A stretch of DNA of 64,000 nucleotides from Spirosoma validum (GCF_014699035.1 NZ_JACXAA010000003.1:310001-374000); one strand, 5' to 3'; counted from the stretch's first letter, positions 26,326-35,673 are shown. Translations and numbers: made by a program. Notes: generated from the sequence alone by a model not told the origin.

Positions 26326-27183
26326 TTAGTTCGCTTCTACTGTCGCTGACACATGATTGGCAATAGCGTCGATGATTACGCCCCAATCTGCTTTATTTAG
26401 TTCGTGGCCCGTCCCTTCGAGCCGAAGTAGCTTTGCCTTTTTTAGCTCCCGTAGTATTACCTCCGTGTGCTGAAAGGGCCAAATTAAATCGTCCGTTCCG
26501 TGGATTAGCAGGGTGGGTTGTTTAATCGTATGAATTTGTCCGTAATAGGCTTCACCTCCCTGCAGCGAAGCATGATTAAACATACTGCGGTAGCTGTTGG
26601 CGCGTCTAAATTCGTTCCGGATCAGGTTCTCACTTCGTTTTCGATCAAATGGTTTTCGTCCATTCATCAAGATAGCTCCCTGAATCATATAATCTACTAC
26701 GTCCTGCTCGTTCGCCCAATTCACGGAATCCGCTTTTGCCTGAAAGTCGACAATTCGCTGATCCATTTCGGGAATGCCGGGATCGGAATCTCCCCAGGGA
26801 CCGGTGGCCATAAGGGTTAACGATTCAACTTGTTGGGGGTATTTCAGAGCTGCGATTTGAGCAATCAAGCCTCCTAGCGAGATGCCTGCAAAATGGGCTT
26901 TTGCACATTGATACCCATCGACTATGGCGATGGCATCATCTACCAAGTCTACTAGGTCGTAGGCTGTTACGCCAGGTTGATACGTCGTTGATTTCCCTAC
27001 ATCCCGGTAGTCGTAACGGATGACAAAAAGACCTTTATCCGCTAATCGCTGACAGAATTCTTCATCCCAAAAGAGCATTGACACCGTCGCGCCAGCCAGT
27101 AACAGTAAGGCTGGCTGGTTCGGGTCGCCAAAACTTTCAGTTGCTAAGTGTATGTTTTTATGGCTGATTATTTTTTCGCTCAT
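26326..27183 (-). CDS. alpha/beta hydrolase, RdmC-like
   Basis: 285 residues from the ATG at 27183. The frame is open further upstream to 27282, but those codons overlap the opposite gene region and have no homology. The nucleophile elbow is GISLGG with S102. The oxyanion-loop segment is LLLAGATVSMLFWD, RYDYRDVGKS is the conserved early turn, and the catalytic aspartate and histidine are in IHGTDDLIWP and EGTGHELNK. It resembles the aclacinomycin methylesterase (RdmC) group of hydrolases. No signal peptide. It is divergent from a second alpha/beta hydrolase at 27327, with which it is only distantly similar. Confidence 0.85.
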   Translation of the reverse strand: MSEKIISHKNIHLATESFGDPNQPALLLLAGATVSMLFWDEEFCQRLADKGLFVIRYDYRDVGKSTTYQPGVTAYDLVDLVDDAIAIVDGYQCAKAHFAGISLGGLIAQIAALKYPQQVESLTLMATGPWGDSDPGIPEMDQRIVDFQAKADSVNWANEQDVVDYMIQGAILMNGRKPFDRKRSENLIRNEFRRANSYRSMFNHASLQGGEAYYGQIHTIKQPTLLIHGTDDLIWPFQHTEVILRELKKAKLLRLEGTGHELNKADWGVIIDAIANHVSATVEAN

Positions 27184-27326
27184 AACCAGGTCGGTGAATA
27201 GACAGGTTTCATAGGTGTAAATAGTAAATCCGTCTTTTGGTTTTAATCTTACTGGAATTCCCGAGTCAAAAAAGCATTCCAACCAGTATAACAGGCTTCG
27301 GGTCCTGCCTGAGAAAAGCGAGTACT

Positions 27327-28184
27327 ATGAAACACTTTTTTTATTGCCTCACAATAAGTATCATTCTTACTTCCTGCAGTGAAACAAAAGAATCCGCAGA
27401 AGCTGTTCCGTATGGCTCGAACCATGGAAACTATTTAACCATCCATGGCACAAAGATTTACTATGAAGAATACGGTAACGGAATACCGCTACTTCTCCTG
27501 CACCAGGGGCTTGGATCGATTGAAAACCTAAGCGAAATTATCCCGGAGTTATCCAGACACTTCCGGGTAATCGCACCGGACGCTCCAGGACATGGGCGGT
27601 CTGAGCAAGCCGACAGTTTGAGTGGAGATTTGTTAGCCGAATACTGTTCTGCCCTTATTGATCAACTTCAACTGGACAGTGCTTACGTAATGGGCTGGAG
27701 TATGGGTGGGAACACATCTCTGCTGCTTGCCGCCAACCGACCGGATAAGATAAAGAAAGTTGTCAGTGGCGCTTCCAATACAAAATCAAGTGGGCTAACC
27801 CAGGAAGGACGTGCGTTGTTAAAGGAGTACACTGTAGAAGCTGTCAAAGAAGATAAAACATGGCTTGAGCATTATCAGCGCATGAACCCTCAACCTGGCC
27901 AGTGGATTAAGTTTTGGGAGGATACTCAAAAAATGTGGTCACGGGAAATCAAAGTTCCAGACGATAAACTTTCCCGCATTACCGTACCCGTACTCATCAT
28001 TCGCGGAGACCGGGACATGATAAAACTAGAGCACAGCGTTGACATATTCCGATCCCTCAAAAAAGGTCAGCTGTGTATCTACCCAAATATGGGACACGAC
28101 ATGCCCGAGTTAAAAAGTGAGATGCTCTGTCGAATAGCCGTTGATTTTTTTAACAAGAACGATGACAAAGGAGCCAGCCATTAG
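27327..28184 (+). CDS. lipoprotein alpha/beta hydrolase
   Basis: 285 residues from the ATG at 27327, which starts a lipoprotein signal with LTSC at 14-17. Catalytic features: nucleophile elbow GWSMGG with S125, oxyanion segment LLHQGLGSIENL, the APGHGRS turn, the aspartate in IRGDRDMI and the histidine in NMGHDMPE. Probably an exported carboxylic-ester hydrolase or acyltransferase; the substrate is unknown. Its base composition looks somewhat richer in A/T than its neighbours. It is divergent from the cytoplasmic hydrolase at 27183. The upstream in-frame codons to 27237 are unlikely to be translated. Confidence 0.8.
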   Translation: MKHFFYCLTISIILTSCSETKESAEAVPYGSNHGNYLTIHGTKIYYEEYGNGIPLLLLHQGLGSIENLSEIIPELSRHFRVIAPDAPGHGRSEQADSLSGDLLAEYCSALIDQLQLDSAYVMGWSMGGNTSLLLAANRPDKIKKVVSGASNTKSSGLTQEGRALLKEYTVEAVKEDKTWLEHYQRMNPQPGQWIKFWEDTQKMWSREIKVPDDKLSRITVPVLIIRGDRDMIKLEHSVDIFRSLKKGQLCIYPNMGHDMPELKSEMLCRIAVDFFNKNDDKGASH

Positions 28185-28295
28185 CAAGAGTTGGGCATGC
28201 TGGCGGCCGGCGAAACTCTAGTTTACGAATCTGCCAATGGGTAGTCTCAGCACAATGAATGGTGCGCGATGAGAAGTTGCCAAACGGTAGTATAC

Positions 28296-29324
28296 CTACG
28301 TAACGGCCGATTCCAGCAGACGGATAGTACCCGCCGTTGCGTCGATTTCGGTATCGATGCCGAGCGGGACGGTGAATTTATCGCGGATGTGGCCGATCAT
28401 GGCACCGGAGAAAGCAGGCTTGTCCAGGGGAATGATGTGTTCAGTCAATACGTCGTCCAGCGTGAGAGAACCGTAGCCGCCACTACCCGGCCCGCAGTCG
28501 CTGCATTTGCCAAACACGAAGCCTGCCAGCTGAGTCAAAATACCCGCCAGTTTGAGCTGGGTCAGCATCCGGTCGACGCGGTAAATATCCTCGTGCGTAT
28601 CTTCCAGGAACAGAATGGTGTTTCGCCAGTCGGGGAGGTACGGCGAGCCGACCAAATGACTCAATACGGTGAGATTGCCGCCGACCAGTCGCCCGCGGGC
28701 CAGACCCGGTTTGATGGTGGTGATCCGATCCTGCGTTTGCGTGAGGTTATCGCCTTTCTCCGTGGGGTTCTTCATCGTCACGGTTTCACCTTCCATGAGC
28801 ACCCGCTTAAACCAGTCGACCGTGTAGGCGTTGAACGTAGCGGACCCGACTGGGCCATGTACAGTAACTAAGCCGGTCTTGGCGTATATGCCCAGCAGTA
28901 GGGCCGTTACGTCGCTGTACCCCATCAGGATTTTCGGATTACGTTGAATCAGGTCATAATCCAGCAGGGGCAACAGCCGGGCGCAACCCCAGCCGCCGTG
29001 AATAGCGACGATGGCTTTAACGCTCCGGTCATTGAAGAAGGCGTGAATGTCTGAAACCCGGTCGGCATCACGCCCGGCGAGGTAACCGTACCGGTCGTAA
29101 ATATGGGGTCCGAGTTTCGTCTGAAAGCCCAGCGCCTGAAGCGACTCCTGCGCAATCTTCACTGTTTCCTGACTATAGGCCGGAGCCGCCGGGCAAATCA
29201 GGCCAACGGTGTCGCCTGGGCGTAGGCGGGGTGGTTTTATAAGCGTCGCAGGTGGCTGGCTGGGTGCCAGTGAGAGAAACGGAGCCAGGCTGGTGGCTCG
29301 CAGAAACGAACGGCGAGAAGACAT
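28296..29324 (-). CDS. LD-carboxypeptidase-like (S66) protein with Tat-type signal
   Basis: 342 residues. Begins MSSRRSFLRATSLAPFLSLA, a twin-arginine-type signal. The S66 fold follows: PGDTVGLICPAAP, GGWGCARLLPLLDYD, and the nucleophile S137 in ILMGYSDVTALL. The glutamate is in FLEDTHEDIYRVDRML and the histidine in SGAMIGHIRDKF. The family cleaves the L-D bond between diaminopimelate and D-alanine in peptidoglycan tetrapeptides. The usual enzymes are cytoplasmic, so an exported form would act on periplasmic muropeptides. Monocistronic, convergent with the lipoprotein hydrolase. Confidence 0.9.
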   Translation of the reverse strand: MSSRRSFLRATSLAPFLSLAPSQPPATLIKPPRLRPGDTVGLICPAAPAYSQETVKIAQESLQALGFQTKLGPHIYDRYGYLAGRDADRVSDIHAFFNDRSVKAIVAIHGGWGCARLLPLLDYDLIQRNPKILMGYSDVTALLLGIYAKTGLVTVHGPVGSATFNAYTVDWFKRVLMEGETVTMKNPTEKGDNLTQTQDRITTIKPGLARGRLVGGNLTVLSHLVGSPYLPDWRNTILFLEDTHEDIYRVDRMLTQLKLAGILTQLAGFVFGKCSDCGPGSGGYGSLTLDDVLTEHIIPLDKPAFSGAMIGHIRDKFTVPLGIDTEIDATAGTIRLLESAVT

Positions 29325-29500
29325 TGGAAAGGCAGGAATCTAACGGTGCAGAAAGATAACCGAAAACAACGTAGTGGTCAAGCGGACTGTATGCGTTTTA
29401 GTCAGTAAAAAAGAGCCTTTGAGCGCCAGAGAAGAGTTTTTACAGCCACTAAAAACGGGCGAAGCAGCTTTGTTTAGACCCGACTTGTAACCTGTTCACA

Positions 29501-29553
29501 TACCAAATTGAGTATTTCGCCTACCAAATTGATCGATTGACATACATAATTCC
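29501..29553 (+). promoter_or_regulatory. three 11-bp direct repeats at 21-bp period, candidate operator
   Basis: TACCAAATTGA occurs exactly at 29501-29511 and 29522-29532. A 7-of-11 match (TACATAATTCC) occupies 29543-29553. The period is exactly two helical turns, so all three face one side of DNA. The array ends 21 bases before the -7 element of the gene at 29618. This geometry is typical of LytTR-type response regulators that are common in Cytophagales, but the regulator is not identified. Confidence 0.55.
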
Positions 29554-29574
29554 CGGGATGCAGTGCCGAACGCT

Positions 29575-29582
29575 TAGTTTTG
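29575..29582 (+). promoter_or_regulatory. -7 promoter element for the 29618 gene
   Basis: TAGTTTTG is an exact TAnnTTTG match, 35 bases before the ATG at 29618 and 21 bases after the direct-repeat array. The TTG at 29537-29539 is too far for a -33 element, so activation by a bound regulator is plausible. Confidence 0.45.
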
Positions 29583-29617
29583 ACCCATCGCAATAGTATA
29601 CAGCCTGAAGACAATCT

Positions 29618-30475
29618 ATGAAGTATTTCGTTTTGCTTTTCGTTCTCCTGGTCACTTTTCGGGGGAACGCTCAGATTACCGTTGGCAGCACGGGTATGGC
29701 TGTTGTTTCCGGTACGCCGATCAATGTCAATGGCTTGCTGCTCACCCCAGCCACCACCCTGACTATTGTCAACAATGGCATCCAGAAAAGCAGTACACCC
29801 CTGGCGAACAATCCGGGCATTAACCGTCTCTATCAGTTCAGCGCTCCCCTCCGGTTCTCAGGCATCGTCGGTATCAGCTACTTGCCGACTGAGCTCAACG
29901 GCTATACCGAGTCAACGCTGCAAGTGGCCTACACGCCCGAAGCGAGTGCAAACCTTACGGTTACGACCAGCAGCACCGTCAACACGGCTACGCATTCTGT
30001 ACGGAACCGACTGACGGACCAGAATCTATACGTAGTGACCGCTACGGCCCTCTCGGATCTATCGCCCATCGTTTACGCCCGACCTACTTCCGTCTACGGC
30101 GCAACGCCCTTTACGGTGGTAGTCGATGTGGTCGAACTAAACTCCGTAGCCAGCAGAGGCACCTTCACCGTGCGGGTTACCAAGGACCAAAAGCTTAACC
30201 TGGTCTTTGATCCGGGCTTAACGCGGGTTAATAATCGACCTGTACAAAACAGCGTGTGGAGCCTGAACAATTCGAACCCTAATTATTACATCCTCACCAC
30301 TTCGCAGTCTGTGGCAGCAGGTGACAAGTTGTCGTTTGGGTTAAATGGTAGCTTGAGCCCAGGGGCTTCTTCAGGCGTGATTACGATCAGCTCGACGGTG
30401 CTGCCAACCAGCGTTGTAGAAGCCAGGCTGAATAATAACATTGACGCCGATAAAGTGGAGTATTTCCAGCAGTAA
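29618..30475 (+). CDS. secreted beta-rich surface protein of unknown function
   Basis: 285 residues with a signal peptide ending FRGNAQ. The mature protein is rich in Thr, Ser, Val and Asn and appears to be all beta. It includes a segment TPATTLTIVNNGIQKSSTP and later VNNRPVQNSVWSLNN that suggest immunoglobulin-like or jelly-roll strands. It has no catalytic motif and no CHU_C or other sorting domain. The next gene starts 46 bases on and is also secreted, so they probably form one transcript. A possible operator with 21-bp-spaced direct repeats lies upstream. It looks like a structural or adhesion component; this is inference. Confidence 0.6.
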   Translation: MKYFVLLFVLLVTFRGNAQITVGSTGMAVVSGTPINVNGLLLTPATTLTIVNNGIQKSSTPLANNPGINRLYQFSAPLRFSGIVGISYLPTELNGYTESTLQVAYTPEASANLTVTTSSTVNTATHSVRNRLTDQNLYVVTATALSDLSPIVYARPTSVYGATPFTVVVDVVELNSVASRGTFTVRVTKDQKLNLVFDPGLTRVNNRPVQNSVWSLNNSNPNYYILTTSQSVAAGDKLSFGLNGSLSPGASSGVITISSTVLPTSVVEARLNNNIDADKVEYFQQ

Positions 30476-30521
30476 CGGCGCATCCGTGATTAATCGTTTC
30501 CTCTTTTTTACTCTTTACTCT

Positions 30522-31478
30522 ATGAAAAAGTTCGTTATCCTGTTTGCTGGTTTACTATTGATCTCTTTCTGTGGGTTCGCCCAGGTCAAAATCGGCGACA
30601 ACTTCACCGCTGTCAATGCCAATTCACTCCTGGAGCTGGAGAGCACGAATAAAGCGCTGCTCTTGCCCCGACTCAACCAGACCCAGATTGACGGAATGCA
30701 GAATGTACCTGCCGGGATGCTGGTTTACAACAGCACCACGAACCTGCTCAACATCCGCTCTAATACCGGCTGGATTACATTGGCGCAGGCAGCCGACGCA
30801 GCCTCGGCTACCAACCCCTGGTCAACTTCGAACACATCGACGGGACCAACAACCTATACCTATAGCCGGGTAGGTATTGATACCAACCAGCCTTTCGGCC
30901 AATTAGCCAACACTTCAGTCAATACCATTGGCTCGGATAAATACGGGGGCAATCCCGGTTCGCTATCCTGGGCTAGTACGCAACTAGGCTACGTAGGCCA
31001 GATCTATAACGGGGGTAGAGATAATAACTTCAATGGTCTGGCGGTTAAGGTTAATTCTAATAACGCTACTGCGCTAGACGTTTCCCAGGGGGGGCAAGGT
31101 AGTGAGGGCCAACCGCTACTTATCGTTAAATCAACGGGGAATGTAGGCGTCCGAACTACAAATCCAACCGAAGCCCTGGAAGTCAACGGCAATATAAAGT
31201 ACTCAGGTAACTTGCAGATGGGTTTAGTCTACCCCTACTCTGATAACGTAATAGCCGTCAACACCTACGCTGCGATACCGGTTCCATGCCCTGCAGGCAC
31301 TAAACTGATTGGTGGGGGGGGCGGCCAGCGTGATTTTGGGGCAGCTGGAGCCAGCCTTTCGATTACCTATAGCGGCCCCGACAAAGACGACACTAACAGG
31401 TGGTTACTCATTCTCGCCAATCGAAACAGCCAGGCCATCACCATTCGTACATACGCCATCTGTGCCAAAGTGCAGTAA
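30522..31478 (+). CDS. secreted tail-fibre-like repeat protein
   Basis: 318 residues from the ATG at 30522, which begins a good signal peptide (MKKFVILFAGLLLISFCGFAQ). The frame extends to 30441 but there overlaps the previous gene. The block LLLPRLNQTQIDGMQNVPAG followed by VYNSTTNLLNI is the Bacteroidota tail-fibre-like repeat. NVGVRTTNPTEALEVNGNIK resembles the GIGTTNPxxxLxVxGN motif of phage tail-fibre knobs. The C-terminal domain (GTKLIGGGGGQRDFG) is different, so no self-cleaving chaperone is seen. Likely a trimeric cell-surface fibre. A terminator-like hairpin follows. Confidence 0.7.
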   Translation: MKKFVILFAGLLLISFCGFAQVKIGDNFTAVNANSLLELESTNKALLLPRLNQTQIDGMQNVPAGMLVYNSTTNLLNIRSNTGWITLAQAADAASATNPWSTSNTSTGPTTYTYSRVGIDTNQPFGQLANTSVNTIGSDKYGGNPGSLSWASTQLGYVGQIYNGGRDNNFNGLAVKVNSNNATALDVSQGGQGSEGQPLLIVKSTGNVGVRTTNPTEALEVNGNIKYSGNLQMGLVYPYSDNVIAVNTYAAIPVPCPAGTKLIGGGGGQRDFGAAGASLSITYSGPDKDDTNRWLLILANRNSQAITIRTYAICAKVQ

Positions 31479-31502
31479 TCCATTCCTTAGCTATAGTCAC
31501 TT

Positions 31503-31533
31503 GAAGCCCTGCCTCATGGTGGGGCTTCTTATT
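31503..31533 (+). terminator. probable terminator after the 30522 gene
   Basis: Arms 31503-31513 (GAAGCCCTGCC) and 31518-31528 pair over 11 bases, two of them G-T, around the loop TCAT. The tail is TTATTTTG, a T-rich but interrupted run. It lies 24 bases after the stop. Confidence 0.65.
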
Positions 31534-31695
31534 TTGATTGCTCTAAAACTAGCCCAAGGGTGTGTACTACCTTGCCTTTTATGCCCGATTTGTATTATCT
31601 GGTCAAATCAATGCTTAAATTTCCTGCACAATCAACGGATTGTCGTACCAAAAATCAATAAAGCCAATTTTCTCAATAACCCCAACCAACAAGTT

Positions 31696-32241
31696 ATGAT
31701 CACTAAACTACAGTTACGATTCGCGTTTGCCTGCCTGAGCGTATTCTGGATATTTACGGCCCAGGCCGCCAAACCCCTGACGACGGTCGCTCAACTGACC
31801 GCCGACTGGCAGCGCGCTAAAGAGTACACGAAAGAATATCTGGATGCTATGTCGGAAGATGGCATCAACTACAAGCCAACCCCCGAAATCCGCAGTTTTG
31901 CCGATCAAATGCTTCATCTGGCGAATGCCAACTACAATTTTGGAGCCGTAGCGAGTGGTAAAACCAATCCCATGCAGGGCAAGAAAATGGAGGAGATGGC
32001 TGATCTGAAAACCAAAGCGACCTTAACCAAAGCCGTGATGGACAGCTACGATTTCATGATCGATGCCGTCAAAGGTATGAGCGACGCTCAACTGGCTGAG
32101 ATGGTGAAAATGGGGCCGCGCGAAATGAGCCGTGAAACGGTATTGGCGAAAGCCTTCGAACACCAGACGCACCACCGAGGCCAGTGCACGATTTACATTC
32201 GGATGAAAGGCATCAAACCACCGAATGAGAAGCTGTTCTAG
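31696..32241 (+). CDS. exported DinB-family protein
   Basis: 181 residues from the ATG at 31696, chosen because it gives a signal peptide (LRFAFACLSVFWIFTAQA). The much longer open frame from 31309 has no support. The mature helical bundle carries the DinB histidines in QMLHLANANYNFG (residue about 74) and KAFEHQTHHRGQC (two late histidines). The family binds a divalent metal and contains thiol transferases and unknowns. An exported member should act in the periplasm, unlike the first DinB protein of the window. A clear terminator follows. Confidence 0.8.
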   Translation: MITKLQLRFAFACLSVFWIFTAQAAKPLTTVAQLTADWQRAKEYTKEYLDAMSEDGINYKPTPEIRSFADQMLHLANANYNFGAVASGKTNPMQGKKMEEMADLKTKATLTKAVMDSYDFMIDAVKGMSDAQLAEMVKMGPREMSRETVLAKAFEHQTHHRGQCTIYIRMKGIKPPNEKLF

Positions 32242-32558
32242 AAACAAAATTTGAGTAACTAACAGCGTCCAGTTACGGAATGCTGATTACGGATAAAGGT
32301 CAATTGCCAAATCGTTTCGGCAGTTGACCTTTTTTTGTGAACGCTTAGTTGGCGGTACGTTAGTCTCTTCTATACAATCTGCTGTTCTGCTCACAAAATA
32401 GATTTACCGTGACCGAGTAACTGACAAAAGATAGATCTGAAAGGACATAATGCAGGCTTGAGCCAGAATAAGCCGCGTTCCGAACATACCGGAGTCTTAG
32501 ACGTTAATAGACGTATTACTACGTTACTCAGGGGCCTGTCAACGGGTACTTTGTTTAC
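32242..32558. other. 317-base gap holding a terminator
   Basis: Apart from the terminator at 32295-32336, I see nothing else. No promoter element with a full TAnnTTTG match is seen before the DUF4403 gene. Confidence 0.5.
32295..32336 (+). terminator. Rho-independent terminator after DinB
   Basis: Arms at 32295-32308 (AAAGGTCAATTGCC) and 32319-32332 pair over 14 bases with one non-Watson-Crick position around a ten-base loop, followed by a run of T residues to 32336. It lies 53 bases after the stop. Confidence 0.85.
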
Positions 32559-33947
32559 ATGACACCATCACACACGTACCGTTTATTGATTGGGCTGATC
32601 ACGTTAATTGGCTTTGTACAGTGCCAGACGAAGCAGCAGCCCCAGGCCCCTGTCGCCGAAGGATTCGATCCACCTATTCCGCCCACACTGTCGTATGTGG
32701 CCGGGTCGATTACGTTTGATCTGAAGGAAATACAGAAAAAAATCAATCAGGAACTTGATCCTGTCCTGATTGGAAAAGAAACGGAGACGGGTAAAACAGA
32801 GGGGATCATTTCGTTTCGGGTGAAACGGTTAGGCGATGTTCAGGTGCGGTACGTCGATCATCAGATTCAGCTGTCGGCTCCGCTGCAGATGTGGTTAACG
32901 AAGCCCTTCAGCAAAGATACGACACCCCCGAAGAAACCCTTTAGCGTTATACGGGTTGCCTTCAAAAGCCCCATTACCGTAACGCCCAACTGGCGATTCG
33001 CCAGCCATACGACGTTTACGGATTATCGGTGGATTGTTGAGCCTGAAATTCGCGTGTTAGGCAAGGAGTTTTCGCTGCTAAAACTGGCTCAGAAGATTCT
33101 GGATAAACATAAGGCCGATATTGAAAAGGCCATTGACAAAGCGGTGTATGAGAACCTGCGGCTCGATCAGATGGTCAAACCAACCTGGCAGGACATGCAG
33201 AATCCCCTGCTGATCAATAAAGAATATGGCTTGTGGCTGGTACCTAAACCCATTAGCGTAGCGGCCGGACCAGTTGATGGCAATGCGCGACAGCTCGTTA
33301 CGCACGTGCGGATTGCGTTTGAAACCCAGACAGAGGTGAAACCGCAGGAGCCCGTACATCCGAAAACAAACCTGACCCGACTACAGAAACGGGATTCGGT
33401 ATCGCAGACCTCCGATCTGAACCTGATGAGCTTTATTCCGTATGCCGATCTCAACCGGATGCTGGCTCTGACGATCGGGAAACAACCCAAAGAAATGGCG
33501 CTTGGTGCCGTGACGGTGAAAGGCGCTACGGTGTATGGCGCCCAACGATCCTTGATTGTGAAAGCAGAGCTGAGTGGATTAATCGATGGGCCTGTCTACC
33601 TGCGTGGACGCCCGACGTTCGATACGTTGACCAATACGTTACGTATCAACCAGCTGGATTTTGACGATACCCATAGCGAATTGCTATCGAAAAGTACAGC
33701 GTCCGTCTGGCACGATCCTTTGCGCAAGGTGCTGGAGCGTATGCTGACCATCCGGCTGGGCGATGACATTGCCAAACTGCCTCAGGCAATTGATAAGGCT
33801 TATGAGCAGGGCGGACCAGGAAAAAAAACGGATTTGGGGATTCAGTCGTTTCGGTTCGTACCCCAGAAAATTGCCATCCGGCCCGATGGCATTCAGGCGT
33901 TGATCAAGGTAAAATCGAAAGTAGAGGTGAAGGTGAATGCGTTATGA
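32559..33947 (+). CDS. DUF4403-family lipoprotein
   Basis: 462 residues. The N-terminus has a hydrophobic segment ending VQC at about 22, a lipobox. The mature protein matches DUF4403 in length and layout: a repeated beta-helix-beta unit starting SYVAGSITFDLKEIQKKINQEL and repeated later as MSFIPYADLNRMLALTIGKQP. The two units resemble SMP/BPI-like lipid-binding tubular domains. This is my inference from the alternating pattern; the family has no established function. Likely an envelope protein. The next gene, MtfA, starts 15 bases on, so the two are probably co-transcribed. Confidence 0.8.
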   Translation: MTPSHTYRLLIGLITLIGFVQCQTKQQPQAPVAEGFDPPIPPTLSYVAGSITFDLKEIQKKINQELDPVLIGKETETGKTEGIISFRVKRLGDVQVRYVDHQIQLSAPLQMWLTKPFSKDTTPPKKPFSVIRVAFKSPITVTPNWRFASHTTFTDYRWIVEPEIRVLGKEFSLLKLAQKILDKHKADIEKAIDKAVYENLRLDQMVKPTWQDMQNPLLINKEYGLWLVPKPISVAAGPVDGNARQLVTHVRIAFETQTEVKPQEPVHPKTNLTRLQKRDSVSQTSDLNLMSFIPYADLNRMLALTIGKQPKEMALGAVTVKGATVYGAQRSLIVKAELSGLIDGPVYLRGRPTFDTLTNTLRINQLDFDDTHSELLSKSTASVWHDPLRKVLERMLTIRLGDDIAKLPQAIDKAYEQGGPGKKTDLGIQSFRFVPQKIAIRPDGIQALIKVKSKVEVKVNAL

Positions 33948-33962
33948 CTAATTCGATAAAAA

Positions 33963-34748
33963 ATGATTGCTCTCATTAGTGTCGTTGTGCTGGTAATCGG
34001 CTGGCTTGTCTGGCGAAATCTGAAACAGAAAAAGCAGGATTCGGTGCCGTTGCCCGCTACGTACCCGGAATTGCTGGAAGAACACGTAGCATATTACCGA
34101 TCCCTGAGTGACGAGAAAAAGAAACCGTTCGAAGATCGGGTGCGCCATTTTCTGAACACGATCAAAATTGAAGGCGTGGGTACGACTGCTGATGATCTGG
34201 ATAAGGTATTGGTCGCCAGTAGCGCGATTATTCCTATTTTCGGCTTCGACGACTGGTATTATCCGCTGACTAACGTGCTGTTGTATGAAGATCGATTCAA
34301 CGCCGATTATCAAACCACGGGCGATGAACGGAACATTCTGGGGATGGTGGGCGAAGGCGGGGCGTTGCAGAGTACCATGGTGCTGTCGAAACCGGCGTTG
34401 CGGGAGGGGTTTGCCAACGAAAGCAGTAAAGGCAATACCGGCATCCATGAATTTGTTCACCTGCTCGACAAGGCTGATGGGTCTACCGATGGGCTACCCG
34501 AATACTTATTAGACAAAGGACATATCAAGCCCTGGCTGCAGCTGATTCATACGAGCATCCACGACATTAAAGCGAATCATTCGGACATCAATCCTTACGG
34601 CATTACGAACGAAGCGGAGTTCTTTGCCGTCGTATCGGAATATTTCTTCAAACGACCGGATCTGCTGCACGAAAAGCATCCTGAACTCTTCGCCCGATTG
34701 GAAGAAATCTTTCACCAGAATCCGCTCACGGACGATAAAGTAGCGTAA
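33963..34748 (+). CDS. mtfA: MtfA-like zinc metallopeptidase (M90)
   Basis: 261 residues. An N-terminal transmembrane segment (LISVVVLVIGWLVW) is followed by the peptidase domain. The zinc motif is H162-E-F-V-H166 in GIHEFVHLLDKADG, and the third ligand is probably the glutamate of EAEFFAVVSEYFF. VLLYEDRF upstream is conserved in MtfA. In E. coli MtfA interacts with the Mlc repressor of glucose uptake; that partner is not known here. The membrane anchor at the N-terminus is common in Bacteroidota members. It lies 15 bases downstream of the DUF4403 gene. Confidence 0.85.
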   Translation: MIALISVVVLVIGWLVWRNLKQKKQDSVPLPATYPELLEEHVAYYRSLSDEKKKPFEDRVRHFLNTIKIEGVGTTADDLDKVLVASSAIIPIFGFDDWYYPLTNVLLYEDRFNADYQTTGDERNILGMVGEGGALQSTMVLSKPALREGFANESSKGNTGIHEFVHLLDKADGSTDGLPEYLLDKGHIKPWLQLIHTSIHDIKANHSDINPYGITNEAEFFAVVSEYFFKRPDLLHEKHPELFARLEEIFHQNPLTDDKVA

Positions 34749-34893
34749 ACCTGGGATAAAGTGCGATCCAGGAGGCAACAACTCAATCGCCTTATTCACC
34801 TGCCAGGAAGCTGATTCGGCCAATTCAGGAACTAGGCTCTGGATAAACCTGACGATTCTGACCAACTTTGGTCCATACTCCAAACGAATAGCT

Positions 34894-35673
34894 ATGAACG
34901 TCGATGCGTATTTAGAAAGGATTCAGTATACCGGCCAACGGGAGCCGACTTTGGCAACCTTACAGGCACTGCACCATCAGCACCAACTAACGGTACCCAT
35001 TGAAAACCTGGACATTCACAACAATCGGGAGATTCGCCTGTTGCCTGAAGCGCTGTTCGACAAACTCATTACGCAAAAACGGGGTGGCTTCTGCTACGAA
35101 CTGAATGGTCTTTTCTACGAACTGCTCAACACGCTCGGTTTCGACGTAACGCGCATTTCCGGATGTACGTACGAAACCGATAAAGGATTCAATCCTGAAT
35201 TCGACCACCTGGCGATCGTGGCCCGTATCGATGGCATCGACTGGCTCGTCGACGTAGCGTTTGGGAAACGGTTTCCGCTGTATCCAATTCCACTCAGACT
35301 AAATCAAATTCAGGAAGATAAAAGTGGTTGCTATCTGATTGCCGAACACGATGCTGATTACATGGCCATCAGGCATGTGAACGAGCAGGGTGATTGGGAA
35401 CCCGGCTATATCTTTACCCTCACTCCGCGCGAACTGTCTGATTTTGCCGACATGTGTCGTTTTCACCAAACCTCCAGCGACTCATTCTTCACCCGGAATA
35501 AAATGTGCTCACTCGTAACCCCGGAAGGCCGTATTACCTTGACGGATACAGCCTTGAAAGTTACTGAGTATGGCTACGTGACGGAAACAAACGTGCCCGA
35601 TAGCCAGGCTTTTGATACGTTCCTGTACAACTATTTTGGCATTCGCCTGAATGGAATGCCCGCTATGGTTTAG
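34894..35673 (+). CDS. nat: arylamine N-acetyltransferase
   Basis: Transfers acetyl groups from acetyl-CoA to arylamines and hydrazines. 259 residues, a normal length. The catalytic triad is visible: C67 in RGGFCYELNG, H105 in FDHLAIV and D120 in LVDVAFG. IENLDIHNNR early in the protein matches the conserved N-terminal block. Cytoplasmic, no signal. It stands alone, 145 bases after mtfA, so an independent promoter is likely. Probably a xenobiotic-detoxifying enzyme, though some bacterial NATs act in secondary metabolism; nothing nearby suggests that. Confidence 0.92.
   Translation: MNVDAYLERIQYTGQREPTLATLQALHHQHQLTVPIENLDIHNNREIRLLPEALFDKLITQKRGGFCYELNGLFYELLNTLGFDVTRISGCTYETDKGFNPEFDHLAIVARIDGIDWLVDVAFGKRFPLYPIPLRLNQIQEDKSGCYLIAEHDADYMAIRHVNEQGDWEPGYIFTLTPRELSDFADMCRFHQTSSDSFFTRNKMCSLVTPEGRITLTDTALKVTEYGYVTETNVPDSQAFDTFLYNYFGIRLNGMPAMV

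Noticed and set aside
31309-31695. Long in-frame extension upstream of the exported DinB gene
   Set aside because: It overlaps the end of the previous gene and a terminator; the ATG at 31696 gives a proper signal peptide.
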